Origin: Hortaea werneckii
Lineage: Eukaryota; Ascomycota; Dothideomycetes; Mycosphaerellales; Teratosphaeriaceae
Length of the DNA: 64,000 nt
Assembly (NCBI GenBank): GCA_037044905.1
Contig: JBAOKB010000020.1
Coordinates: 372,001 to 436,000, forward strand
Reading direction: 5' to 3'
A program made the position numbers and the translations under genes. Shown here piece after piece: positions 51,176 through 62,154 of the stretch (position 1 is its first letter; each line of letters opens with the position of its first letter). The notes below the pieces were generated by a model. The model saw only the letters and a program-made list of their open reading frames with translations. It was not told where the DNA came from and did not search any database.

Positions 51176-53958
51176 CTTGCAGCTGCGTGAGATGCAAACG
51201 TGATACCGACGAGGCCTTTCGCGATCAGTTACCGGGTGTGTGCAACAGGGTGCCCGTCCTCAGGCGCCTACGAAAGATACAAGCGAGAAGGAGCCATATG
51301 CGGAGCATTTGGAAGCATTCGCCTGTTCTGGCGAGCGGCTTTGCATAGTGACAGCGTGGGCCTTGCAGCAGGAGGCGCTCTAGCGCGTGTGTCTGATGGG
51401 GGGCGGATCGAGATGATTCTCTCGAACCGAAAACAGCCATCTCTCTCTATCTCATTCTTTACTCTCCGAACGCGCAAGGTCAACAGGGCTAAGAGGTTTT
51501 CGGAAGTGGGAGCTTGCCGGAGCAGCACTGCTTACCTACCGTCGCACTGGGATTCCGTGTCTTGCGCAAGGTGTTCAGCGGACGCAAGCCGGACATCTTC
51601 GGTGGCCGTGGGGCTTGGCTTGCTGCTGGCTGTCGCACAAGACATGAGCTGGGGTGGGCGAGCGAGCGCAGCTATCCGCGGGTCGGGGATCGTGAGGAAG
51701 CCAGCAGGAAGGTCGTCGCTCTCACATGCTGTTGGTGATGATGATGGTGATGGTGATGACGATGACGATATTCGGTCTTCTGTCGGTAACAAGGAAGATT
51801 TTCTCGCCCGCTACAGTGTTACCTCCCGACTAGTAGTGTCCGCTACGTTCGCTTTTCATTATCGAACCCTGTGGCATATGTCGCAACCGACTAACGTCAG
51901 CCCTTGGGGAGGGGACTAGTGTGTGGACGATTCGCTCGCCCGAACGCGCTATATCGATCAACGCTGTTCGCTCTCCCGGCGTCGTGACTCCCGACGACAC
52001 TCGCCCCATCCGATCGCAAGCCACGCCCGCCGGATGGCTGCCGCGAAAGGACGCTGATGGGTTGCCGGGGGACGGGCAAGATTCCTGTCCAATGGTGCCA
52101 CAAGCTAAGCTGCAGGCTCGCTGCTGCAGCCGGGATCTGGTGGACCGCGCTCTCGGGCTCTCCACAGCTTCGGGTATTCGCAAGGGTGGCTTAATGCGAC
52201 ATGTCATTTTCTGTTCTTTGACTCTCTACCCTCTGCATCGAGTGTATGTACTGTACTTCGGAGGTGTACCCTATTGCGACTGATCTACGGTCCTGGTTTC
52301 CGACCCTGTTTAGGTCTCAATTTGGACACCCTGGTGTTTATACCTCTTGTTATCTTCACCGGGATTACGTGTGGCGGCGGGTATCTACATACATCCCATC
52401 CCATCGACTCCACCTTGAGACTGAGATCTCGCCTCCCCTTGACAATCTCCACGTTTAGAAAAGAATAAGGCCTTTTTTTGGTTGAGAGGTCGGATGTACT
52501 TAGTCGAGCTGGCGGTGCTGGCCATGCTATTCATAATAATGGCCTTCGCTACCACTTCCCCCCCCCCCCTTCGCTTGCGGATTGCTTCAGCCCCAGATGA
52601 ACTTAGCTGGTCAAATATACGCTATCCATCGTGTTTGCGCGACCAGTGGCGTTCGAGCACGTCGAGGAAGCACCACTCGCACCCACACCGAGTACTATCG
52701 CTCGCACGCAACACCAAAGGCCAGACGAACTATTGACAGCCCCCCTCTCCGAACCGCCGCGTCTCGTCTCACAAGAGGCTCATCATGATCGTCTGCTGTG
52801 CATGAGGCGTCCTGCTAGTACTGGGTTCTGCTTTCGAGGAACACCACTCGTTGCTTCCGAGAAACATCGCCTGCATTTCGCGCCGGGGTAAGCAGCTGAT
52901 GGTACAGAGTCTAGGCATGCGTAGCTTGTTAGCATGCATGACTTTTTGATTTCTAAAGAGCACGATTAGAGCGTCTCCCCAATTGTCGTTTCATATAGGC
53001 CCTTTCGGCCTGTTAGATTTCAGATTCGATTCCGCGATGGCGTCGCGGGTCGCGGCTCGCGATCTCGGCCATCTTCCTCTCACGCAACTCGTGCCGTGAT
53101 GGCGTGTTGTACTGCGGAGCCATTCTGGTACCTGGCATGAGATTGATGTATCCTCGAGCAGGAGCCGGACAGGGGACAGAGCATAACCCATTCGAAGCAC
53201 TCGCTTCTTCCAGCCGTGCCTGCCGATTGATAGCGTATCACCTCGTGAGGCTTGGTGCTTGTCGTATTAGTGTGGATCTGTGTTTGAGTTGGATGCTGCT
53301 GATCGTATATCTGCGTCCATCCTGCCTTGTACCTTGTTCTTCCCTGCGCCCTGCACGCCTTTTACCTCTCTGCTGGGTAGCTTCCAACACCCTGGTCTTG
53401 CTGCAGACGGTTACTCTACAGCAAGGAAGATCCACCCTTTGTTTCGCAACCCACCCAGCTTTCAATCTGCTTCGTCTTCCCTCGCACTCTCTCTACCTTG
53501 TTCCGAGCCTCCGAGCGGGCAAGGCATTGCGCAGATATCGCTGGCATTTGCTCCGGTCCACACGGATTGGATCTACCACCCATCTTTTTCGCCTCCTGGC
53601 CCTGTCATCTGCTTCAGGTCACCTGCCAAATAATCTACTCAATTTGATGCCCTGCCTTCTCCGAACATTACCTCGAGCTCCACAAGCTGCTGGCCTTTGC
53701 TCCCTGTCGCAACCGTATGCGCGGTCGTCAGTAGCAACCTTTTAGAAAGCTTGCGACTCTCTTGGTAGCTGCAAGTGGCTCGACCTGGTCCTCAAACATT
53801 CCAGTGTTGGCCCTTCTATTCTTGCGGCCTCGACCACAACAACTCGCTTTTATATCGCGCCAGGGTAGCATCTGGCGAACAGCACAGCGAAGGCCTTGAT
53901 CGGAGCCCCGCCTTGGTGTGCCTTAGCTTGGGCTGATTAGCCCGGGAGCTGGGATAAA
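51176..53958. other. 2.8-kb region without supported gene, upstream of the otubain gene
   Basis: Normal-composition sequence that holds the CSN2 3' UTR and the otubain promoter, and perhaps a long 5' leader with many small uORFs. A GAT/GGT trinucleotide stretch lies near 51728-51772, and a 13-C run near 52559-52571. ORFs up to 239 codons exist on both strands, but none has domain features or plausible composition. A non-coding RNA or spliced leader is possible. Confidence 0.5.
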
Positions 53959-55910
53959 ATGCAGAGCCATCCCGTCGCGACTGCATCCAACTACTATCAC
54001 CAGCACCTCTACACTCCGCCGACGCTCCAAAGTCAATATCATGACTCGGAACTGTCACCATTGGGAGTTTACCGACCACTGCAGCTGCCGTTGCAGCATC
54101 AACCCTCTGCCGATCAGCTGCTAGCCGCCCACGCCGGCTTCCACTCTCTGAACTTCCGACCACTTCATCATCATCATCAGCAACATCCCGGACTTCCGCT
54201 TCGCGCGCGACAACAGAACCGACGTCAACAGCAAGCTGCCATGGCTTACCAGCAGTCGGATGACGAGCTCGCCGAGCTTCAAAAATTAAGTGAAGGCTTC
54301 GAGCCTGAAGTGACTGTGAGTAATCCAACGAGTTCGGAAGCGAAGTTGCATCTGCACGTGTTTTTAGAGTTGCGGGATGTTCGAAAACGAAAGCGCTGAC
54401 CATGATTCAACTATTTACAGGGGCCGCTTGTTGGCCAGCGCGAACCCAGCACGAACATCACAACGGAATATGCCTCTGCGGACCCTGTATTTCAAGCGAA
54501 GACAGCGGTAAGACTCATGAGACGCCGGGTCATAGCGGCAGATGTAGACTAACGATGATGACAGGCCTTGCCTCAGAAGTACTCGCATTACCGCACTATT
54601 CGCGGTGATGGACGTTGCGGTTGGCGAGCGATCGCATACGGCTACTTCGAAACGCTGATTCACCTCGGCGACAGCAACAAATTTCTTGAGGAAGAAGCTC
54701 GCTTACGATCGCTGTCTAATGTGCTCAATGAAGCGGGCTACGATGCGCTGCTATATGAAGACTTTGCGGATGCCATGTTCGACACCTTGAGGAAGGTGCA
54801 CAATGCCTTGCAGACTGGCGATGCCGAGACGATCTTGCATGAGGACTTCAATGATGAGGCTTTACAGAACTACATCATTACCTACTTGAGGGTATGTCTC
54901 CGAGATGCACTGTAGCGAGCGATGGCTGATTTGTGTAGACTCTCACTTCTGCTTGGATGAAGACAAAGCAAAGCGAATATTCGCCTTGGCTGCTAGGCCA
55001 GACTGTCTCTCAATATTGCGACGCATCAGTCATGCCAATTGGCGCCGAAATCGACAATGTCAGCCTGAGCGCGCTCAAAGACGTCTTCCTTTCCAAAGCT
55101 GGAATCGCTCTCGAAGTCCTTTACCTCGATCGTACTGAGGGCGAGGAAGTCAACATGCACCGCTTCGATCCCGTAAATTACCATGGCGGCGTCACCATCG
55201 GTACAATCAGGCTTCTGTATCGCCCTGGTCACTACGACATTCTGTACAAGGCGGAAGACTTCCCACAGCCGGTTGCTCCTATGCAGACCTACCTTCAGTA
55301 CGGCAGCCACATGCACGACGACCCTGTGGGTGAAGTGGGTTGCCCTGATTTCATGGCCTTGATACCCGGCATGTCCTACGCGAACCCACACCAAGCCTGG
55401 ATGTCGAACTCCAGCTACGGCTCGGACTTTTTCGCCACCCCAGCTCCGGTAAATCAATGTGTACCCCCACCTATACCTACGCCAGCACCGCAGACTCAGC
55501 CGCAAGTGCAGCCGCAACCGGTGTATGTCTCGCCCCCTCCGACCCAAATCGTGCCACCACCAACGCAGATGCCACACGAGATGGCGATCCGGTCCGCACC
55601 TTCGCATGGCAACCTCAACCACGGCGGCTTTCAGGATCAACTGTCCGGGCCATTCAGGCCGTCAGCTTGGGAACTGAAAGACGGTTTCGTGCAAGCAACG
55701 TCACAAATGCCGCTGCAGACGTCTATCTTCAGAAAGTGGGTTTGTACCTTGCTTGTACCATCCTCATCTGCGCTTCCGTCGCTAACTTGGAATAGCTCGC
55801 ATTTCAATACGGCACACTTCTTAAACCCGGATTTTCAACCGGAAGAGTGGCGACCTGAGGAGGAGTATGTGACCACCACTAAAAGCTCGCGGCATAAAAC
55901 CTGCGCATGA
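53959..55910 (+). CDS. otubain-type ubiquitin thioesterase (peptidase C65)
   Basis: Cysteine deubiquitinase of the OTUB family, cleaving ubiquitin chains. Exons 53959-54315, 54421-54507, 54565-54891, 54939-55735 and 55796-55910 give 560 aa. The last intron is 60 nt with a GCTAAC branch point and no in-frame stop. Residues 1-100 are Gln/His/Pro-rich and disordered. The OTU core starts near QKYSHYRTIRGDGRCGWRA, with catalytic Cys166 in DGRCGW. The conserved EDFNDEALQNYIITYLR and FLSKAGIALEVLYLDR segments follow, and then the catalytic His355 in GHYDILY. The active-site residues appear intact. Residues about 400-520 are a Pro/Gln-rich extension absent from the human enzymes. The last exon encodes FLNPDFQPEEWRPEEEY. 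The extended N- and C-terminal tails make it about twice the size of human OTUB1. Confidence 0.92.
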
Positions 55911-56903
55911 GCAGAAGTCCTGCACGTAACAATCCATAATGTCAGACTCTCCATGCTACATGTGTAAGATGCGGCATCTATCTCGGGAGGCAGCTCGCTT
56001 CCTGCAGTGTGCCACAGCCGTCGCACAAGAGGAGCGGCTCGCTGCAATAGGCCCCAACCGTCACCTCGCCACTCATACACCCAGCCAACCACCGTAGCGA
56101 TCTCAGCACCCTCCTACGCCTCCTCTTATCGACCACCCCGTCATCACAGACGGATAACGACGGCTTACGACCAAAGACTTATTCACCTCAGGGTACCTAT
56201 ACCAACAGAGATAGCTCACAACATGCTTAGTCTTCCAGCATTGGCTATTTTGTCCTCGGCCTACATGATCAGTCATGATAACATCTGCACAGGAATTTAT
56301 AATGAGGGCAGATGGTGACGGATGCATGCTAGGGCTGAGAAGCCTATGCAGACTTTTGTTTCGGACGAGGATAGGTGGGAAAGTGTTCCCCGGCGGCTGT
56401 GGTAAAGATCCGCGTGAGAAGCCGCACAGGAGTGTCTGCTCTATGCCTCTGTCAAAATTACCATTTCGGTTGTCATCAACAGTGCTGTACCATTCGATAC
56501 GGCATAGTTAGACGAATAAGAATATAATTCAACATGCACGTGTCCTCAATTAATCTCGGAATCATGTGCCAAATTCGTGAGACTTCGTGACCAAGGGTAA
56601 CTCTCATCTCGACCGGAATCGACATTACCAAAATCGACGACGTGGAATGCTAAAGTCTTGATGCGCGAAAGATCTCGAGTGCAGAGTGGCGAGCGAGAGG
56701 GCTCGAGAAGCGGAGGGTAAGTCTTGGCGGTGCACGGACGGTGGTCTGTCCCGCACTCGAATTTGCTTCATCACTTTCTCCGCTTTTGATTTGAAGACCG
56801 CACGACGACCACGACGCCGACGGCATCTCGAGAACCATCGACAACGACTCCTACGATACCGAACGAGATACAGACGGTCAATTGAGACAACAACACCGCC
56901 AAT
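55911..56903. other. promoter region of the eS27 gene
   Basis: 1 kb between same-strand genes. No supported gene. The part just before 56904 is the leader of the ribosomal protein gene. Short ORFs are chance frames. Confidence 0.5.
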
Positions 56904-57387
56904 ATGGTACGTTTTAGGCCCTGGGAAGATCGGGTGGCGCTTGGCCTTGACTAGAGGCACACGACCACCCTTGTGGACACAATTTGCACACTTGGGCGGC
57001 TCAACAAGCCGCTGTGGTCTTCTCAAGGAACGAGAAAAGCACAAGAAATGGCAGGTGGCTAATACGGATATACCACAGGTTCTCGCTGTCGACCTCTTGA
57101 ACCCATCGCCTCAGGCTGAGGCCCGCAAGCACAAGTTGAAGGTATGTCATCACAGCGCATCATCGACCATCGAGTATGCGGTCTCTGACGAGAAATGAAA
57201 AAAGACCCTTGTGCCCGGCCCGCGCTCCTTCTTCATGGACGTCAAGTGCCCTGGCTGCTTCACCATCACCACCGTCTTCTCCCACGCCCAGACCGTCGTC
57301 GTGTGCGCCGGCTGCTCTCAGGTCCTTTGCCAGCCGACCGGTGGCAAGGCCAGACTCACAGAGGGCTGCTCTTTCCGGAGAAAGTAG
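56904..57387 (+). CDS. RPS27: 40S ribosomal protein eS27
   Basis: Zinc-ribbon protein of the small ribosomal subunit. Exons 56904-56906, 57079-57141 and 57205-57387 give 82 aa, the normal family length. The first coding exon is the ATG alone; a donor GTACGT follows at once, and the 172-nt intron ends CCACAG. The protein reads MVLAVDLLNPSPQAEARKHK and continues with the conserved FFMDVKCPGCF and VVVCAGCSQVLCQPTGGKA segments, giving the two C-x2-C pairs that hold zinc, and ends CSFRRK. The second intron is 63 nt. An intron directly after the start codon is also seen in yeast RPS27, so this is conserved architecture. Strongly supported. Confidence 0.96.
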
Positions 57388-59403
57388 ATGACTCGCTCTG
57401 CGCGACGAGCGGTCATGGAGGGGGTTAGGAAGGAGTGCGCTATGACGAAATGAGTTGGGATGGCAAGCCGGTCGAGCCTTTAGGGCATGGGATGAAAAAT
57501 CAATGTCTGGAGGGCTGGACCGGGATGGAAAAGCAAGAGATGTACGCTGTAGTCCAACATGGCGCATCATGGCAATCTACAAGCGGAGTTCGGAGTGTAG
57601 ATACGCATCGGAAAGGCGAGGTGTGTGTGGCATAGTCCGGCGAGCTCGGCAGGCAATCTGCATCGGAGTGAGGATCCCGGATAAACCCCATCATCGAGGA
57701 GTCCTACCTTGCTCTTGGGATCCTTGATGTATTTCAGCGACTTTTTACAAAAACAAAGTTGAAATGTCTGCGCTGCGTTCTTCCGCCCCAACATGACTGG
57801 CTCGGCGTCCTTCTTGTCCATGGTGATATGTTGTAGGCTGTGCCCTTGGCCATATATCGGCGATGACCTTCGCATTGCATGTATGAACCCCTGATACGAG
57901 TCGAATGAGGCGTCAAAGGCTATCGCGACACCCCTTACTCGGGTGATTCTCCACTTACAGAGCCTACAACACTAGTGCATCGCCCTACCATATCACTTCG
58001 TAACGAATCTAGTCCCTGGAAGGGCCCCGGGATTCACAGAGCGTCGTCTGTTCATCTACGTCATGGCATTTCAGTACCTAAGTATTCTCGTAGCAGGTCT
58101 CGTGATTACAAGAAGCAGCATCTCCATCCGCTGCATGCATGAACCCGCCTTTCTTCTTCATGCGTAGTGCGAGCCATCCCATCGCCACAGCGCTGCACTT
58201 CTGGCCCACCTGGCCCTTCTACAGGAGCTCGACGGTTCTTTGAAGATGTGAGGGGTTTGGGTCATGCTACCTTACGTGCATTGCTCTGAATGGATTCGTA
58301 CCCTAACGTTGCGTGATTGTGGTGTTGGTATCGACTTTGGACCTAGGCCATTGCCTCCCTCGAGCTGCTCATGTTGATTGAAGATGAGTTGAGATAGCTT
58401 TGCCGAAATGGACTATGCGGGTGCCTGCTCCGCCCGATCACTTTCTCATACCCTCTGCAAATGATGAATCGCAATCGTCTACAAGGGTGTTTCACAGCAC
58501 TACCAGGGGATGTTTAGTCAAATATGGAGCAGAGGTGCTCAAACCGATGTTGTGCGCGTTCGGTATGGTCGACTCAGAAATGCGAGTGGTCTAACATGTG
58601 GATCAGAAGAGATGCCAGGGAGGTAGGATGCAAAGACTGTGGTCGTTGAATTTGACGTACCCAATCCTCTGTGTGAGAGTCTAGACTTTCTGCGATGATT
58701 TGCATGTCGTTCTGACTGTGTCGAGGCACTGCGTAGTATTTCGAGCCCATCTCATCTCTATACCTCGATAATGGGATGTATGTTTATTCTGACGAAATGG
58801 TTGATGGCGACCCTCATCACTTCTGCAGAAGACAAACATAAACTCTGAGCAGCAAAGCCGCCTTTGTTGTCTTCTAATGGCAATCACAGATTATTGTACG
58901 GTAGAGCGTGGCCCAACGCTCATATTGCTTGACCAGGGATGTATGGTAGGATGGTTTGCGATCTGCCGGACCCACATTGAGCATGCCGGGCTTTGTATAG
59001 CGCTGTTGGTAATAAGATCGTATTCAGAACGGTGGACACGAATATTTTAACATGAGAGCGCGTAGAGTGCGTGTTATTTTCGCGTCATGGACGCTATAAA
59101 CGTGGAGTCCTTTTTATAATTAAAAACATGCCTGTTGAAGCCTTTTCATATCTTCGATAGCCTTGACCTGAAGTGTGAAATGTCATGGTTGAAATTGTGA
59201 AGTTGTAGTTGTGAGTGGTGCCTGCTTGGCAGATGCTAAGCTTAGAATAGGGGCGGATTCGCGGGTTCCTGCAGACGCGGGCGACATCATTGCCGAAGCT
59301 TGTGAGGCCAGATGTCCCATCGCTAGCACCAAAGAGGGGCAATTGTCCATTACTGTATCAGTCAACCGTTAGTCGCCTATTTCATGTATTTCTTTTTCTC
59401 TGG
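57388..59403. other. 2-kb region without supported gene
   Basis: Between same-strand genes. Only short ORFs. One on the minus strand (57567-57875) has a Lys-rich segment but no recognisable family. No repeats of note. Part must be the promoter of the acetyl-CoA transporter. Confidence 0.45.
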
Positions 59404-61446
59404 ATGGGTGATCAGCATCCACGTCGCCTGAGTCTGCCATCGACTAGCCTCGCCGGCAGTTCGCTCCCATCCGTCCTGCCATTACACGAGGCGAGAAACA
59501 TTCAAGCGCAGAGCGGCCACGAACTACAATCACTAGACCAGGGCAGGAGGCGGCATAGGAAGCAGGCATCCTTGCGCGTCGACACCGAGATTGATAACGG
59601 CAACGAAAGCCTCGACACTGACACCGAGCCACACATGCCGTCAAGGAAGTTAAAGTCGCGCTCCCCAAATCCCCGAGGGAGGCAGCAGCAGCATCATCAG
59701 GCCAACGGATCGACCTCATCCTCTCTATCCTCACCCACCATGAACGGCTCTTTCCGCGAACGCAGTAAAAATGCATCTCTGGACGTTCCTGAAGACAGCG
59801 CGTCAGTAACCGCCCGCCTGATGGGCCAGAGCTCCTTTACCCTCGACGAAGCCCCTCCGCCACCCATGACCAAAGAAGAGGGGGAGAATTCAAGCAAAGG
59901 CTTCTTCGAACTGCCGGAACAGGACAGGCGCAACTTCTTATTGCTAGTATTGCTCTATTTCTTACAAGGGATACCTATGGGCCTAGCTGGAGGGAGTGTC
60001 CCGTTCTTGCTGAAGTCGTACCTCAGCTACGGACAGATCGGCGTGTACTCGCTCGCGTCATATCCCTATTCGTTGAAGTTATTGTGGAGTCCCATCGTTG
60101 ACGCGGTATGGAGTCAGCGCTTCGGGAGACGGAAGAGTTGGATTCTGCCGATACAGGTGCTGAGCGGCTTTGGGATGATCTGGCTGGGATCCCAAGCCCA
60201 AGAGATGATGGAGAAAGCTGGAGCGAACGGCGGTGCTGGGGTCTGGGGCTTCACAGGATGGTGGTTCGCGCTGGTGTTTATGTGCGCGACCCAGGACATT
60301 GCAGTGGATGGATGGGCGTTGACGCTTATTTCCCCCGCCAACCTGTCGTATGCGAGCACAGCGCAGACGGTCGGTTTGACTGCAGGCCATTTCCTTTCTT
60401 ACACGGTCTTTCTGGCCCTATCGTCCCCGGACTTCGCCAACAAGTACTTCCGATCAAGTCCGTCTACAGACGGCCTCATGACGCTCAACTCATATCTTAC
60501 TTTCTGGGGCTGGGCTTATCTTGCGGTGACTATTGGTTTGGCGGTCTTAAAGAAGGAGGATCGCTCACGAGAGAAGGACAGTATCATGGCTGTCTACAAG
60601 ACCATGGGCGGCATTTTGAAGCTACGCAACATTCAGATCTTCATCGTGATCCATCTCATTGCCAAGATTGGCTTCCAAGCTAACGATGCTGTCACCAATC
60701 TTAAGCTCTTGGATAAGGGGTTTTCACAAGAAGACTTGGCCTTGACAGTTCTGATCGATTTCCCTTTCGAGATCAGTTTGGGTTATTATGCTGGCAAATG
60801 GAGCGAGCAGTATAAGCCTATCACAGTCTGGTCTTTGGCTTTCATCGGGAGACTGGTGGCTGCAGTGTTTGCGCAGCTCGTTGTCATGGCCTTCCCAGCG
60901 GGCGGCACAACAGGATGGTATCTCTGCCTGGTCGTCGTCGAGCATGTCTTCAGTACCTTCATGAGCACAGTCATGTTCGTGGCTATCTCGGCATTCCATG
61001 CCAAGATCGCAGATCCGGCCATTGGAGGAACTTACATGACCCTCCTTGCTACGTAAGTGTCACCTTTTTCCACTCCAATCACGTACCCTGCTAACTTTTC
61101 ACAACAAAGTGTAAGCAACCTGGGCGGCACCTTCCCGAGGTACTTCATCCTGAAATTCGTCGACGCCTTTACGGTCGCAACCTGTATACCGCCATCCGAA
61201 CCACCCAAAGACACCTCAGCGCTGAAAGGGGATCTCATCACGCAATCCTTTAGCTGCGTGCTCGAAGCCGAAAAGCATCGCTGCATCGACGGAGCCGGGA
61301 CCTGTCAAGTGCAAACGGATGGCTACTACATCGTCAACATCCTTTGCGTCTTGTTTGGAATCATCACTTTCTGGGGATTTATTCGACCTGCGGCGCAAAA
61401 GCTGCAAAGCTTACCGATGCGCGCTTGGCGAATCAGCGAAAGCTGA
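59404..61446 (+). CDS. acetyl-CoA transporter (SLC33A1 / AT-1 family)
   Basis: Membrane protein of the ER or Golgi that imports acetyl-CoA for lumenal acetylation in animals; the fungal role is inferred. Exons 59404-61052 and 61110-61446 give 661 aa. The 57-nt intron (GTAAGT, CTAAC branch, AAAG) splits a Thr codon in TYMTLLATVSNLGGTFP, a signature of the family. Residues 1-180 are polar, Ser/Arg-rich and probably cytosolic. About 11-12 hydrophobic helices follow, beginning LLLVLLYFLQGIPMGLAGGSVPFLL, with SYGQIGVYSLASYPYSLKLLWSPIVD and CATQDIAVDGWAL, both strong family motifs. A lumenal Cys-containing loop (SCVLEAEKHRCIDGAGTC) precedes the last helix. I start at 59404 because 38 upstream in-frame codons do not resemble the family. 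Confidence 0.93.
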
Positions 61447-62154
61447 TGGATGGGCTCTGGACAATGCGCGTTTTCGAGGCGCTGTCTCGTCTTGGATTAG
61501 GCAGTCCTTCGATCTACTTTCTAACATGTGTATTAACTTGCTGAGCGAGTACTTTCTATTGATTGTCCTTTTGGTTCTCAGAGATGTGCCTTTCCTAATG
61601 CGGTAGGGACGCTGGTTACGGCTTTCTCGCATCGAGCCGGCTGCACGTCTTCGTTTCATGGGCAAGCCCTCCACACCACAAGCAATCACTAGCGAAGGGG
61701 ATTTCCCATCGCAACCATCCCTGGAAATGTCCGGTCGACTTGACGAAGCTACGGTGTCGAAGTGTTGCGAGGACGTACACTCTCAAAGCACTGGTCTTGA
61801 AGTCATTCGCGCCGACCTTGATTTTCCTTCAAGCCCGACCACGCGTATCACATTGCGCACCATCAAAAGTGCAGTATATTGCAAAGTGTCTGAACAGGCT
61901 TCCAAAACAAGCAGACAATGGACTCATTTGCGAATGCTGACTTCCCATGGCATCTATTCAGGAGATCTCAACCAGCACGCAAAGCTGAAGACCCAGTCCC
62001 TCAGTGGCCTTTTAAAATCCAAGCCATTACTAGAGTGTGAGATAAGGTATGCAAAAATGGTAAAAACGATTGCGTATTATGCACACTAGAGTGAGAATCT
62101 CTCCCGCCAACAAGTATCCCTTTTCACATGCTTAAACAGGTACCCATCACGGAT
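61447..62154. other. convergent intergenic spacer
   Basis: 0.7 kb between the convergent acetyl-CoA transporter and OPT genes. One 143-codon ORF (61658-62089, plus) has no recognisable feature and is not accepted as a gene. Confidence 0.45.

Noticed and set aside
53104..53745. 213-codon ORF upstream of the otubain gene
   Set aside because: Composition is irregular, with no domain, and it overlaps other ORFs of similar length; likely chance or leader uORF.
57567..57875. 102-codon minus-strand ORF with a Lys-rich stretch downstream of eS27
   Set aside because: No recognisable family and no supporting splice or start context; kept only as a note in the spacer.
61658..62089. 143-codon ORF between the acetyl-CoA transporter and the OPT gene
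   Set aside because: No domain, low-complexity-free but unremarkable; lies in a convergent 3' region.
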